From Membranipora membranacea (Eukaryota; Bryozoa; Gymnolaemata; Cheilostomatida; Membraniporidae), in assembly GCA_914767715.1 (NCBI GenBank), contig OU612065.1, positions 3,164,001-3,224,000 on the forward strand: a stretch of 60,000 nt of DNA, in the 5' to 3' direction. A program made the translations under genes and the position numbers. Within the stretch, counting starts at the first letter, position 1; each line of letters begins with the position of its first letter. The notes under the pieces were generated by a model. It was given only the letters and a program-made list of their open reading frames with translations. It had not been told where the DNA came from and did not search any database. Shown piece by piece: positions 1 through 18,919 of this stretch.

Positions 1-2043
1 TTCATGAAATATCTTTCTACATATTGTTTCAATTTTTGTGGTACATCAAATGCTCTATTTAACTTTGTTATTATACCAACCACAATACTGTCCGATCTGC
101 AGTCTGCCGTAACATCCAATCATTCATCACCAAAGGTACTGCATCACGGAGTTAATACTGCAGAGTATGCGCATGGTCACCAATTATCGTAACGTAGGAA
201 TGACATGCAACTCATAAGATCTAGATGAAAAGGTTACTCAGCTGGCGTGTTCCTTGTTACCTTTTTTTCTCAGCTATAGGATTTGGCAACATCTTAATTG
301 TATTTTACTAGTCACACTCATAGCCAGTACCGCCGCATACCCCTTACCTGATCTATAAAGTTATCATTACAATATCGATTCGCAGAAGTAGTGCTGATTC
401 GTTTCGTCTACCTTCACACAAAAAAGCATTAATCAGCAGAGATTTTTTGCTCCAATAGCATTAGCACATAAAACTTGAAACTCTAGGTTTGTGTTCTTTT
501 ATGACAAAAATAATTCTATTTAACCCTTGAGACCATATCAAACAAAAACAAACACAGAGAAAACATCCGTCCAGGATGATATTATCTGCTGAATAATAAG
601 TGAGTATATAAAAGATGTACATAAAGTATACTATTTACGCCTGGGGTGTATAGGGCCTTCCCTAGAAAATTTTCGAAAATCAAAGGCAGGCTTAAGGCAT
701 TTCAGCCTGTTTTGAGAAAAAATTGGCAAGAAGTTGGCCCCAGGGATTATGTGTAACAGAGAGGGGCATCAGCGTATCGCTACTGTGATTGTTACTTTGA
801 ACTGAAAAACTTGGTGAACAGATTATGGAAATATGAAAAATGTCAAACTTTAAAATAGTGATTGAAGAGAACACGAGAGAGTCGTAGGAGGTAGGTACCA
901 GTTCTTGAATGACCTGCTTACAGAGATCAATGAATGGAATTAATAATAATAATAATTGTTTTGCGTGAGCAGTTTTGCGTCATAAGATTCTGATTTTATT
1001 GACCATCGCAGAGAAGGTTTTTGGGATGAGATGCCATGAGCTTGCCAACATTGAACTTTGACAATCCCGCTCTGCAACCAATTCAGAACATGCAATGTTC
1101 TGAGGCTGTTTGCTCATGTTTGGCAGAAAGGTATGTTTTGAGGCGGTCCATGGCGCAGAAGGGTAGCTCACATTATTCAGTTTAAGATGTATTGATGAAC
1201 TATGAACCTCATAACAAGCAGAAATCTGCCTTTATAAAACAGCTACATCAGTGCTATCGCATCATAATCCCTATGTATAACACAAGGGGCCTCCCTGAGC
1301 ACATGTGATTGAGTTATTCATAACGCTTATGGCAGTTCTTTCAAAATTGCCCTCGAGCCTGAAAAAGTGGTAGAACCATGGCCCCCTGGCCCTATCTATG
1401 AATACACCACTGGCTGGTATATGGACCTGTATTAAACTTTAGACTTAGTATATGTGTGATCATGTATCGCAGAAAACAGCTTGTTAAAATTTTGGTGAGC
1501 ACAATAGCTACTGTAATGCATTAGAAAATTGAACTTGTGTTTGATATAAACCTCCTGTGGCTGGCTAAGTCAGTTAATGGTTCTATGCGATCGACAAACC
1601 CCTGTTGACGTGTCATAAAAGGACACAGAGTGATGACTTTGTAATATTGCTAATACTTTCCCAAAGAAGACGGGGAATTATCTGTAAGTACAAAGTAAGT
1701 GAGCACACATGATTTACAACCCAATAGTGGCTGGTTTACCATATGGCAAGGGTATCTTCAATTTGTGGATATTGCTTAATAATACTATTGCCTAGCGAGT
1801 TGTCCTCTCCCGACACACGTGGACGCAATACATAGGTTCATAAAGAAACTTGGGAGTTGTCGCCAGTTTCCAATCATGGAAACCGTTGCCAAGGTCTACG
1901 TCATAAGCCCACAATGCATCACCTCACAGCCAACAATGTTTAGAGAAGAATGATTCAAGGATAGAATATCTGAATATTGTTTTGAAAATTTGCCATTTTA
2001 TCTGCTTTTACGAACTGTATTGAAAAATATCTAGACAAAAGTC
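1..2043. other. Intergenic region upstream of CK1alpha
   Basis: I recognise no gene here. Open frames are short and look random. The last few hundred bases must hold the promoter and 5' UTR of casein kinase I alpha. At 1866-1883 there is a dyad, GTTTCC-AATCAT-GGAAAC, that includes a CCAAT box, followed at 1885-1890 by GTTGCC. This is a plausible promoter element but is untested. Stretches near 640-720 and 1330-1415 look like decayed repeats. I cannot place them in a family. Confidence 0.5.
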
Positions 2044-5000
2044 ATGGCAAGTGCTGTAAGCTCATCAAAGACAGAATTCTGTGTATCATCTGGTAAATAC
2101 AGATTGGTGAGGAAGATTGGAAGTGGGTCATTTGGAGATATCTACCTCGGAATAAACAACCAAAGTGGAGAGGTTTGTTGTTGTTGCTTACTTACTAACA
2201 TATGATACACAATATCAAGTGTCTCCATTGGTTGTGGATGTGTTTGTTATTGGAACTACAGTAGGCTGAAGCTCAACATTAGCCATAGATAGATTGAAAA
2301 TAGGCCTGATTGGATTGGCAAGCCTCCACTTCAGTCAATGAATTGAATGTGAGACAACAACAACAATTACACAAATACGAAATAGTTATAATATCAGCTT
2401 TACAATATCTATTGGCCATGGATTTAAATCTACAAGTCCAATCAATATCAGTACTCTCCTCCTGACTTATTTTTTATATCCATGATAATAGAGTAAGCCG
2501 CTATTCCATTCAAAAACTGTTTGGGCCTACGTCCTGACTCCAAAAGTATCTCCCAAGCCAAGTTCAAAGTCTCACCGCTCATTTAATTAGTACTGTAGTC
2601 ACAGTCGCATCAGTCCTTGGTCTGAACTGAACACATCATAAGCCTGGAATCGTTCAAACCATAGCCAACTTTATCTGCGTAGTCGAAGGCCCTTGAAGGA
2701 TACAGATTTTCTGTCTACCTTAGTTTGAATAAAAGCCTAATCTTGAACCATTGACAATCTTCCACAAGTCACAACAGTGGAAACTCTATCAGCGGAAACT
2801 GACAGCCACTGAATATCAATAACTAAATGTGAAAAGATCACCTATGATTCACAAGCTCATACAAATTGGCCATTCGATCCTAGTGCATCACAAGTCGAGA
2901 CACTTTCTCTTGTGTTTGTGCTCAATTGAGGTCCACTACTGAGCCTAGGGAGAGTTTTCCAACCATGTCTGAACTAAACATGTTCTCACAATGTGGGAAT
3001 TCTACAAACATAAACCCAAAACATAAAAGCGACCTCTGAGATAAGGCTATCCCAAAGCCTCCCTGCCCAAAGGACATCATAGGGGTGATAGTATATTAAA
3101 AAAAAACCTCTTACAACAAACCTCGTACACTTTTCTTTGTTTGAATCCTACATTTCTAGTAGGTATAATCTCGTCTTGGTTTTTTTTGCTCCATGCTGAC
3201 GCTAATATTGACGGTTTTTCTTGTCATAACATAACCTTTTTGTTATGGTATGATACCGAGGTCTTTAAGCATCTAAATTTTGCCTTGGAGGGTGTGGGAG
3301 TTCATTCCACAGTGATTCAATAAATTCCTTTCTAAGCATTGAGTAAAATTAGCAAAACGCGTTGGTTTTTCATTGAATTTATAGTTTTACCGTTTCTGAT
3401 CACTGCATAATAATTTCCTTGTCTGAAGACAAAGTAAGGAAAATACAAATCTAAACCCTGTCCAGTAAGCCCCTGACTACCTTCTAGGGATATTTGAGCA
3501 TTGATTCAAGACCATATAATATTGAACCTCATTTTGAGCATATAATGTTACCGCCCAAATTCTGTTTGTCCAGGTCAGTACAGCTAATGGATCAAATTAA
3601 CTGATGATTATCTTACTGAGACATGATACACCATCAATCAACTCTATGTGGTAAATCCTTATCTTTACTCATGTTTCTATGTTGTATTTTAGGAAGTTGC
3701 AGTCAAGCTTGAATCACACAAAGCCAGACACCCACAGCTGTTATATGAATCCAAGTTGTACAAGATTCTTCAGGGTGGAGTCGGCATTCCTCACATAAGG
3801 TTTGTATTTTGTTTGGTGATATGGTTGAGTTTTCTTGGCAACGTTATGAGAAAAGTTTGATGTAGGACTATAGGATAGCCCTGACAACCAAACAGCACAT
3901 AGACTTAACAGCTGATATGAATTTTGTAGATGGTATGGGCAAGAGAAAGATTACAACTGTCTTGTCATGGATCTTCTGGGACCAAGTCTGGAAGATCTAT
4001 TCAATTTTTGTTCGAGGCGATTCACAATGAAGACAGTTCTCATGCTGGCTGATCAGGTATGAGTTTTATTGTAACCAGACAACACTTACATGATTGTATG
4101 TGTAAGCTCAGTATGTGGGTGTGTATAGGCCTTGGTACAAACCACATCATCTTACACTGTCAACACTTTGTGATCTACGATGCTTAAACAATGGCTGCCA
4201 AAGAGCTGTTTCAATTGATATGTTCTAATCAACCACTCACTTACCTAACAATAAAGTCATCCCTCAAAGTTCTACTTCTACTTTTTACAACTTCAGCACA
4301 TGAGTATTAACCATCAAGGATTTAAGTGTCTCACTAGTTTTTCATTCAATACAAACAAAAGAATCTTACACATAAGTGTTGATTGGCTGTAGGGGTATTT
4401 ACATTGCTTGGGCGTCTACATTGCTTGGGCGTGTGCATAGCAGACTGACAATATAATATGCCTTTGACATGAGGATTGGATTTTAATATTTCAAGATAAT
4501 TTGGTAGGCCTAATACTATTGTATTGATTAGTTATACATGAAGATACCCCATGCTCTTAAATTCTCCTCTCCTGAGTATTGTATATTGTAAGTATATGTA
4601 TGTGGGCCTTACAGCGGGTGTGAATTGAACCATATCGATATATTTGCTGTGTGTTTTTTCAGATGATCGGTAGGATTGAATATGTACACAATAAGAACTT
4701 TATTCACCGAGATATTAAACCGGATAACTTTCTTATGGGTATAGGGAGACACTGCAACAAGGTGAGGTCATCACCTAAACTTGTCAAATATTTCCCTGTA
4801 ATCATTTAAATATAGTCAGTAGATCATGGACTTCTCCGAAAACATGGTTACGCTAATCCACACATGTGGCTTTATATTGACACTGCAGGATTTATGTCAT
4901 TGATATATTTCAGATTGACAGTCATTGAGGTGACATATTTATAAGCTGATAATCTCTCTGTCTCACTCCTGATATTATCAGGTCATTAATATGTCACCTC

Positions 5001-7694
5001 CCATTCAGTAAATATCTGTCTTATACAAATGAAAGGCCAGGATATACCTAAGTCTCTGTTTATAACCACACAAATGTATGACAACCTTCAATGATGTCAA
5101 AGCCAGCTTGAAAATTGGATAATGGACAAAGTACCTAAATCAGAGCTGGGCTAATATTGATTTGAAATGCTTAGTGCTAAATTGCTGCCTCATGGTTCAT
5201 GCATGTTTGAATGCTGGACAATCTAAATAACGTAGTCATCATCGCCTGGCGATAAGTATAGTATCCCATCTCGGTCAATGAAGCAGAGTATATAATCTTA
5301 TCCAGTGATGTGACTGCATATAGCGACCCTTCTATCTTTACCTAGGGATTCAGATTGCTTTACCATGTCCCTGCTAGTGCTTCCAGTTTTAAAATCGTAA
5401 TAACATTACAGCTGTACTGTAGGCTGCTAGGGTGTTTTGTGATATTTTTCTCATTCCATGAACCAAACACAAACTGGAAGTCGGTCTTCCGTAGGATGTT
5501 GCGGGTTAACTGATAGGAATGTTTTAGGATTGTTGTTGATTGCTATGGAAATCACCAATTGGAAATATATCAAGTGATCCATATGGGTGCTTATTTCCAG
5601 TAAAAACATTAACTGCACTGCAGTAGGTGATTAACCTAGGCCTGTTTCCAGCGAGACATCATAAACGAGCAGAATGATTTTATCTGCAGTAGAGAGACAG
5701 GTTGTTGTATTGTTGTATTGTAGGTGTTTTTGATAGACTTTGGTCTAGCTAAGAAGTACAGAGACAACAGATCAAGACAGCACATTGTGTATCGAGAAGA
5801 CAAAAATCTCACAGGTAAACATAAATACATTATTGTATTTTGCTGTATCTTTAAGTTTAGGCCTGTATACATGCGAATTGTATGAAGATACAACATAATG
5901 ATGTAGTAGGTAAGTTGAACTCTTGCGCTTGCTTCTCCTGAAATCTTCTTTGATAGTTGATCTAACTGCCAAAAGCTGACAGATCTTTACCCACATGTAA
6001 CTTTTGGAACAATGGAACAGATTCACCTACATATCTATTACTGTATTTTCCATAATATGTAATTATAGGAAGCTTAGAGTCAGAGCATGACACAGCCACC
6101 ATCATACCATCAGCTGATCGTTACATGCCTTGATTGCATCAATCTGTGGAAATCGTGTGTCTATTTGCCAATGATACGCTCAGCTGACAGGTTGCGCTCA
6201 TGGTTAATTTCCATACCAACATGCGGTGCTCTCTTCCTTCTTCCATGCCAAGTACATACAAATAACAAACTGTGCTGAACTAGGTCTATTTATTGAATAA
6301 GGTTGTTCCTTGGCCTATATATTCATCTACGGACTGATGTGTCAGCACAGTCAGCTCAGTCAGTAGTTATGATGTTATATATTGACAGGAAATTTTTGAT
6401 ATGTCTATTGTAGGTACAGCTCGATATGCCAGTATCAACGCCCATCTGGGAATAGAACAGAGTCGACGTGATGATATGGAGTCTCTCGGTTATGTACTCA
6501 TGTACTTCAACAGAGGCAGTCTGCCATGGCAGGGGCTCAAGGTAAGTTCACACTCACACTTCCTCTCTCACTCCTCATAGATCAGTTTATGCTTGTTCCA
6601 TATCACTGCTATTGTAAAGGGGAAAGTATACACCGTTGGTTTCTGAGCGTTCTTAAGCCGTTTGGGCCCTTCTAAGTACATGACCAACCACATAGCTTAT
6701 ATCTCAATACTGTAACTGCATGTTCCGCTTTTCAGGCTGCTACGAAAAAACAGAAATATGAGAAGATCAGTGAGAAAAAGATGTCCACACCTGTGGAGGT
6801 GTTGTGTAAGGTTAGTATCATGTTATATAGGCGTGTTCGTAAAATGGGCAAATATAGTTCTACCTAGAAATGTTGCAGGTTAGTAGCTGGGGCTTACACC
6901 AAAAGCCTTATAATCATAGCAACCCAAATTAGACGGATTGAACTGTTGCGGCCCTACCCTACATTGATTTTTTTTTACTTGAGAGAGCACAGCTCCAGTA
7001 AAAACTATTGATTTGTTTCGCTGGTTTGATTGGAAACTCCAATAGCTGATGTAAAGCTATCATTACGGGATGTTGTGTGGTCATTTTGTTTCTTGAGCAC
7101 ATTATCCCAACCTACCAAACAATAATTTCCGTGATTTATGTTACATTTTGTTGGTCTGGTTACTGAGAGTGCTTATTTATCTTGTAGGGGTTCCCTGCTG
7201 AGTTCGCGATGTACCTGAACTACTGCCGAGGTTTGCGGTTCGAGGAGGCTCCAGATTACATGTACCTCAGACAGCTTTTCAGAATCTTATTTCGTACTCT
7301 CAATCATCAATATGACTACACATTCGACTGGACAATGCTGAAACAGAAAGCAGCAGCCACTGTTGGAAATAGCAGCTCTGCAGCAATGGCAGGTTCTGGT
7401 AAGTAACCAATCTTTTCTAAGTCAGATATTTTACAAATTTAATCAGAAACTGCGCCCAACATCATCGGAATTTGTCACCATTCTAATTAGATTAACGTCC
7501 TTTTAAATTTTGTACTAGCTTTGACTACACTAGACAAACCTAGTACTTCTATCTGATACTGTGGCAAAAATATCCCATCATGGCTTAGTTATGGAGTAAA
7601 GCCATTGCGATATACTACCAAAAAAGTATACATAATTATGATATGTACATTGAACTGTACAATCTTTTTCTTTGGCTTTTCAGGTCGACCCTAA
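2044..7694 (+). CDS. CSNK1A1: Casein kinase I alpha, nine coding exons
   Basis: This is a Ser/Thr kinase of the CK1 family that acts in Wnt/beta-catenin, Hedgehog and circadian phosphorylation. Exons are 2044-2172, 3693-3799, 3930-4056, 4663-4761, 5724-5814, 6414-6541, 6736-6810, 7188-7398 and 7684-7694. All have GT/AG ends and matching phases and give 325 aa, the usual length for CK1alpha. The glycine loop GSGSFGDIY is in exon 1, and the ATP lysine is about K48 (EVAVKLE). The catalytic loop HRDIKPDN has its Asp at about 138 and DFG is at about 159-161. The CK1 signature [12 protein letters not shown] replaces the usual APE segment. The tail after the kinase domain is short and Ser/Ala-rich, ending GSGRP. 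The start is the first ATG and opens [12 protein letters not shown], as in animal CK1alpha. The tiny last coding exon suggests that alternative C-termini are possible. Confidence 0.97.
4927..5000. repeat. Inverted repeat in CK1alpha intron 4
   Basis: GAGGTGACATATT (4927-4939) is the exact reverse complement of the 13 bases at 4988-5000. An inner TGATAAT/ATTATCA pair lies in the loop. The structure could be a small MITE remnant or an intronic RNA hairpin. Confidence 0.45.
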
Positions 7695-9294
7695 ACCAAA
7701 ACAATACCACATTTGAACATCAAAATGGACAATGCTTGTGATTTCATTTCTAAGAATATGACTGCTGAATGGATGATAGCGTTGCAAGAAATGAAAGACC
7801 TGATATCACGGATCGAACTGCATAGAAGTGATGTTGTTATGAATGAATATATTGATGAGGTGGATTTGAGTGGAATAATATTATTCAGTGTATTGAGTCC
7901 CGTTAGTTTACTGAACACCAGATCTACTCCCTGATGAATGGAGAGTGTTATTGTTTTGACTGTTTGTACCCCTGTGTGTTATTTCCCTGTCTTGTTGGGT
8001 ACATTCAAGTAATTCTTAGCACAGTATTTTTGATCAGCTGTGAGCAATTCATAACCAAATGAGCCTTGTATTATTCATATTACCCTGCTGGCTATGTTGT
8101 AATTCTCATCACAAAATCAATATCACTATGTCATTATTTAGCTGCTGATGAGTGACCTTTTGTCTCCATACAACACTGTCCCATCTAGGCACTAAGCAGC
8201 AGCTGCTTCATGATATAGTGCTTTTGGCTTTACAGTGTATTTTTCATGTAAAAAAATATGTCAGCAGAATTTTATTTTTAGCATTTCATAATTATCACTC
8301 ATTAGTTACTCAGCTTAGATTTTGTTTGATATAATGACAATAAGTGAACATAATAAAATGATAACCTGCCCCAACCTATCATACAATGAATGTGTTTTAA
8401 ACAGTTGATGCAGTCAGAGCTGCATGAAGTTCTGAATAAGCGAAAAGTCTTCTGAAGTTGGGTAATATCCCCTGGCGTGATAAATCTATCCTAGGACTCA
8501 GGCCGCACAGAGGGGTATTGTCAGCATTCTCACTGTTATTGCTGACAGTGTTAGCTGGTCATATACTAGGCATTTTCATTGGCTGGTGGTTCCCACTCAT
8601 GATTTGCTCTGCCTTTTGGTTTGTATGTTGGTAGGCCTGACCAGATTGACTCTACCTCCCAACTTGGTCCAAGCTGCCTGCATTTTGAGTGCTCTTGTCC
8701 TACTAGTTGGCCTCCGATGACTGTATGGGAGAGCAACTCCAAATGCAGGCGGATCAGATCTGTCACTGCAATAATTATTGTAGATGTTACCATTACTTAG
8801 TTTTTCGTCTGATGGATTTGCGCTGCAATCTTCCACATGTAGACAATTCATCGCATACATGGTTGCATATTATTGATAATTTTATATTTTTTACAGATTG
8901 ATCAGCTTTTACATATAAGTTGATGATGCGGTTTGTGATGTGATTTAACCTAATGCTGTTAATCAGATGAGTTGTTAACATCATCAAAGCTGCAATCACA
9001 ATCACAGGATGCAGTGCAGTAAATAAATGTTGTGAAATAAAATAAAAGAAACAGAAAATAAGCAGAAGTAAACAACAAAAAAACTATTTTATTTCCGGTG
9101 ATAAATCTTTCCTTCTCACAGACATTCAAATGTGAATAAGCATGAAGTCGATGCTTGGCATACGACTATCATCAAATTGCTTTAACAGTGTTATCCTCGA
9201 GCATTCATCTCTTAATACTCTTGAGCAATTTTCAGTCAGTCCCTGGTACAGCTGAGTTCCACATTTACTTTGGATTATGTATGGGACCGTGGCT
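7695..9294. other. CK1alpha 3' UTR and tektin-4 3' UTR, converging
   Basis: No further gene is supported. On the + strand AATAAA occurs at 8352-8357 and 9022-9027, which would give CK1alpha 3' UTRs of about 0.7 and 1.35 kb. On the - strand AATAAA (TTTATT on +) lies at 9088-9093, about 0.2 kb past the tektin-4 stop. The two 3' ends would nearly meet around 9040-9080. Overlapping 60-90 codon ORFs on both strands here look like chance. Confidence 0.55.
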
Positions 9295-12180
9295 TTATTG
9301 ATTGTAGCCCTGTAGTTTCATGGTGGTTGGATACCTGGTCCTGTGGGTCATACACTTGTTCTTATCGATGAAGATACTGTTTTTCTTGATTGAAATCTCC
9401 TTCTCAAGAGTCATCCTGTCATCCTGCAGCTGCTTGAGAGAGGCTTCGGCATCCTGTAGCTGAGCTACCAGAGCATCGATAGATCTCTGTATCTCAGCCA
9501 CTTCATCAATCAGTCTACAGGTAAAATGTGACAGTGTGTAAGTAAAGTTAAAAATCTAATGTTGATTATTGGTTACCTACAACCAACCATAAACTTAATA
9601 ATACCTGTAATCATAGGAAAGGAATCAAACTCAAATATTGTGTTCCATCTCTGCTCATATTATTCCCTGCAAACAAGAAAAGGCACCGAACATGTTGTGT
9701 ATGTGCCCAGGATTCAAACAAGAATCTCCTGTTATGCTTACGAAACACAAGGTACACAAGCTCTCATACAAAGGAATTCTGCTCATATGACTTACTTCTT
9801 CTGAACCTCATCTCTGCAAAGTTCGACTCCCGGTCGAGATTCTCTATTGTAGAGTCTAGACTGAGCTACCTTCATCGGGTCCTCCTTATCCCTGATAGCC
9901 TTCTTCAGCTCCATGATATTCTTCTCCTGTCTGCTGATGTCATCGCATACCTGAACACATACAAACTATTGTATAATATCTTCCCCAGACTAGAACAAGT
10001 TTGAACCTACTATGCTCTTGTAGGCTGCCAGGGTGAGGAGGGGGAGCAACTCCGAAGCAGGTAAGTTTGATCAATAATTTGATTCAACTCGTTCTAACTC
10101 AACCAATAGCTTTGCGGTACTAGTAAATTCCTGTTATGATACAAATACTAAGAACCCATTTTTATTGCATTTATACAACATGACATCTCCATAGGAGTAC
10201 TTAAGCCATGACTTTTTTAAATTATATCATTTCTGCATCATAAGTGCAACGAGTTTTCATAAAATTATTCCGATGATCAAGTCACCCTGAAAAATCCTGA
10301 CAATTCTCATGATTTTTTTAATAATTCTCCTTTTCAAGCAACAAAATATCTGTTTCAGACTAGGAACACAATGTTCTTGTTACCTTCCTTAAGTTCTCCT
10401 CCATCTTAGCCTTAGCATCTTCCATCTCCTCAACACGCTTAGCAAATGCTGTGTCAACAACATCACACTGCTCCATCATGTCACGAGAAGTATCTTGTAG
10501 AACATTGTCTATAAGCGTTCTGAGCTGTATGGATGCCATTCTCTCATTCTCAGCAGCAACAACGTTATCATGAGTGAACTGAAACAAGATTCGGAAATGG
10601 CATCCAATTATTAAAATAAAATAACCACTTGCCAATGAAATGACTTCATCTAAGTGCAACCAGTTCAACTGTAAAAATTTGCAGATCAAATTAATAGCAA
10701 TATTCAACCAGGGACCTATCAAGTCTTGAAAATTAAAATAGGTATCTCTTGAATATAATGGAAAACTTTCTTTTCCCTGATTTCTAAGAAATGTATTAAA
10801 TTGAGTAAAAGAAAACCGATGGGTGTATTTCAATTTATTCCATGGCACTACAAAAACGGTGTCCGGATTACTTGTTTGTTTATGAATAAATAATACAGTG
10901 TCAGTAATTTTAAAATAAAAAAATTTCTTACTTGGGCCCATGACTCTGGTGTAGATTGGATCTCCTGGTATCTGGCTGCTCCAGGATGGAATTGTTTGTT
11001 AGTGTGTCCATTTCTTAGGTTGAAGCAAGCTGTATCAATTTCATGGGCTTCCTTTTTGTCACTCCAATCCATCTCTAAATTTTGTTTAGCATCTCGGTTA
11101 AGTCTAGGTAAAAAGAGAAAGGTAACATGTCACAATGACCAGACATTATCAAAGTCCACTTATATATGTTACATCAATATCAGTTTATTTTTTTTATTAC
11201 TTAATTTATATGAATTAATTTGCCAAGTCATTTCACACAAAATTGACTCACTTTATCTGTTTTTCTGTCTCCTTGATAGTCTTCCTCAGTAGATCCTGGA
11301 CATTGTTAATGATCTCCACCTCCTAAATCAAAAGGTGTAAATATTCAGTGATGAATGATGCACTGTTGTACCAAGGAGTATGGTAGCACAGCACATCTAC
11401 ACACAATTATTATTATTAGTAGTAGTTGTAAATTTCATCTCATTTTGATACACAGATTTGACATTGACATTCAGTTTGCAAAACTACACTTTAGCACATA
11501 CCTTCAACAATGAGAGTTCGACTTCATCTTGAACCAAATCAATTCCTTGTCGTCGAGCTCGGCAATTAAGATTATCAGTGGCTATGTGCATTGGGACCTC
11601 AGTTGCTAGCAGGGCGTGATCCAGTCTCCTTTTCTGTGCTAGCAAAAGATCTGTTTCGCTAATAATATCATTGACTTCTCTTTCCAATTCGCTCTTCCAG
11701 AAGTGAATGTCATGTAACCGCTCTCCAAGAGCTTTTGTTACATCGTTTTGAACCTTATTTGTGGTTGCCTCAGTTTCTATAAAAAACAAAAGAAAATGAT
11801 ATAAAATGCTTTGAATCCAATATGCTAAGAAAACAAATTGAACATTTAATGTGACTTCCATTGAGATGTGAGGACAGTTAAGTGTTACCTTTCTCGGTGC
11901 GGATGCTCTCATGCCTTATCCTTTCAGCATTATCTCTATCCACAAATGCCTGGTAGTATTTGGCATAGTTGCTCTCGTGCCACTCTGAAGGATTGTACTT
12001 AGCAGATCTATAGCCAACTGTGGAGATTCCCATATCATTTCCAGTATTTCCCTGGTAAACACTCTCAAGAAGAACAGACCCCTGTGTCTGGACTGTAGGT
12101 CTCTCTGGTGGCATCTCTCGTGTCATAAGAGTGGAGCCAGGTGCTATACTTCCGGTGGCCATTGTTGCAGCTGCCGCCAT
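9295..12180 (-). CDS. TEKT4: Tektin-4, seven coding exons
   Basis: Tektins are coiled-coil filament proteins that line the lumen of doublet microtubules in cilia and sperm flagella. Exons in transcript order are 12180-11889, 11776-11502, 11322-11252, 11103-10932, 10578-10384, 9950-9796 and 9514-9295. Phases agree throughout and give 459 aa, close to vertebrate tektin-4. The N-terminal SEWHESNYAKYYQAF block, ETDLLLAQKRRLDHAL, IATDNLNCR and the C-terminal end KCMTHRTRYPT all match tektin-4 rather than tektins 1-3 or 5. The tektin nonapeptide reads RPGVELCRD at about 374-382, with Gly where Asn is usual. Most of the rest is predicted coiled coil. A likely non-coding first exon ends at a GTGAGT donor (12880-12875), with its acceptor just before the ATG (12188-12187). 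Confidence 0.95.
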
Positions 12181-12880
12181 ATCAGACTATCGTTAAATAA
12201 ACGAAAAAGTTTGTTAAAAATTAAAGCCGGTTGCACAAGTAAGCAGATCAAAATATGAATTGATACAATAAGCAAACTGTGATGTTTCGCTGAAAGGAAG
12301 ATGTCTGTAAAATGGCTAAACATGGAAAATACTAAAATGAAGTCGAAATTAGTGGAGAGTATCAGATGGTGGAAATTTTGTGAACATTGGAGAATTTGGA
12401 ACAATGAACACGTGTAGGCAGCGCTCCATCTCTCAGAGACAGGTGGCCCTTATTATGTTCAAAATCAGTTGAAAAAAATCAATGTACAATAAAACAACTT
12501 GATGATTGTGAATAAGAATTAATTCATTCAATCAGAACTATGAGTCAATTGTAGTTAAAGAGCTAAAATGGCTGCATATAAGATTAAATATATTGTATTC
12601 CATTACTGAACCAAGGAGTCTTTGACTGAACATCCTAAGTGTTCACATTTTCTATCACCACTACTTTACCAATTAATCAATCACAAAATCAACCTCCCTT
12701 TAATCAGAGTAAGGCATTTGATATGGGTAATAATGAAACTTAACTTGCAATGGCTGACTAATCTTTTCTTCTCAATCCCAATCTCTAGATAGATGTTATA
12801 TTAGCTGTCTAACCTACAAACCACCTCAGTATGGAGCCAAAATCCCCTCCAATGCATCTATGTAAGTTTTTCATACTCAC

Positions 12881-12945
12881 CAGTGTAGAGTTAAGAGTGC
12901 CAAATGAAGAGACGATTGTATTGGACTGAGGTCTGACAAGATGGT
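12881..12945 (-). other. TEKT4: Probable non-coding first exon of tektin-4
   Basis: On the - strand a good donor (GTGAGT, 12880-12875) can join an acceptor ending at 12187, seven bases before the tektin-4 ATG. The 5' boundary is a guess. Placing the transcription start near 12945 would put it tens of bases from the X-box-like site. This is inferred from splice signals only. Confidence 0.4.
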
Positions 12946-12974
12946 TTGCCTATTGTGTTGTGATCACAGCAACC

Positions 12975-12987
12975 CTTGCTAGGCAAC
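12975..12987 (-). promoter_or_regulatory. RFX X-box-like site in the tektin-4/FOXK shared promoter
   Basis: On the - strand it reads GTTGCCTAGCAAG, matching the RFX X-box consensus GTNRCC-N(0-3)-RGYAAC at all but the last position. RFX factors drive ciliary genes, so the site fits tektin-4. It lies about 230 bp before the FOXK ATG, and the whole divergent gap is about 1 kb (12181-13217). No experimental support is available here. Confidence 0.4.
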
Positions 12988-13199
12988 AGATATTTCCTGT
13001 TGATCATGTGACCAAATCACGCTTCATGCGATGTTACACCACATTCTAATTTGTTATTAATTTTAATGCATGCTGGGATAGCTCGTTTGTAAACAAAACA
13101 GATTATGGTAAAGAGGCCATGTTTCAATGAGTGTGTAGCATGGCGTGTTAGTAAACATTGAAGCTGAACCAGAGGTTGTGACCTATTGTGTAGCTTTAG

Positions 13200-18919
<5,720 letters not shown>

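Noticed and set aside
640-1415. Possible inverted copies of a degenerate repeat (about 640-720 and 1330-1415)
   Set aside because: The resemblance is loose and I could not align the copies convincingly by eye.
1866-1890. GTTTCC-N6-GGAAAC as an RFX X-box for CK1alpha
   Set aside because: The 6-base spacer exceeds the usual 0-3, and the embedded CCAAT box explains part of it; kept only as a note in the upstream region.
7691-7934. Overlapping 73-75 codon ORFs on both strands after the CK1alpha stop
   Set aside because: They lie in the CK1alpha 3' UTR, match no family, and mirror one another, which suggests chance.
8566-9005. Cluster of 64-87 codon ORFs on both strands
   Set aside because: No domain, no splice context, and located in the 3' UTR ahead of the AATAAA at 9022.
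10360-10941. 193-codon minus ORF as a single protein
   Set aside because: Only its part at 10384-10578 is a tektin-4 exon; the rest reads through introns with AT-rich nonsense composition.
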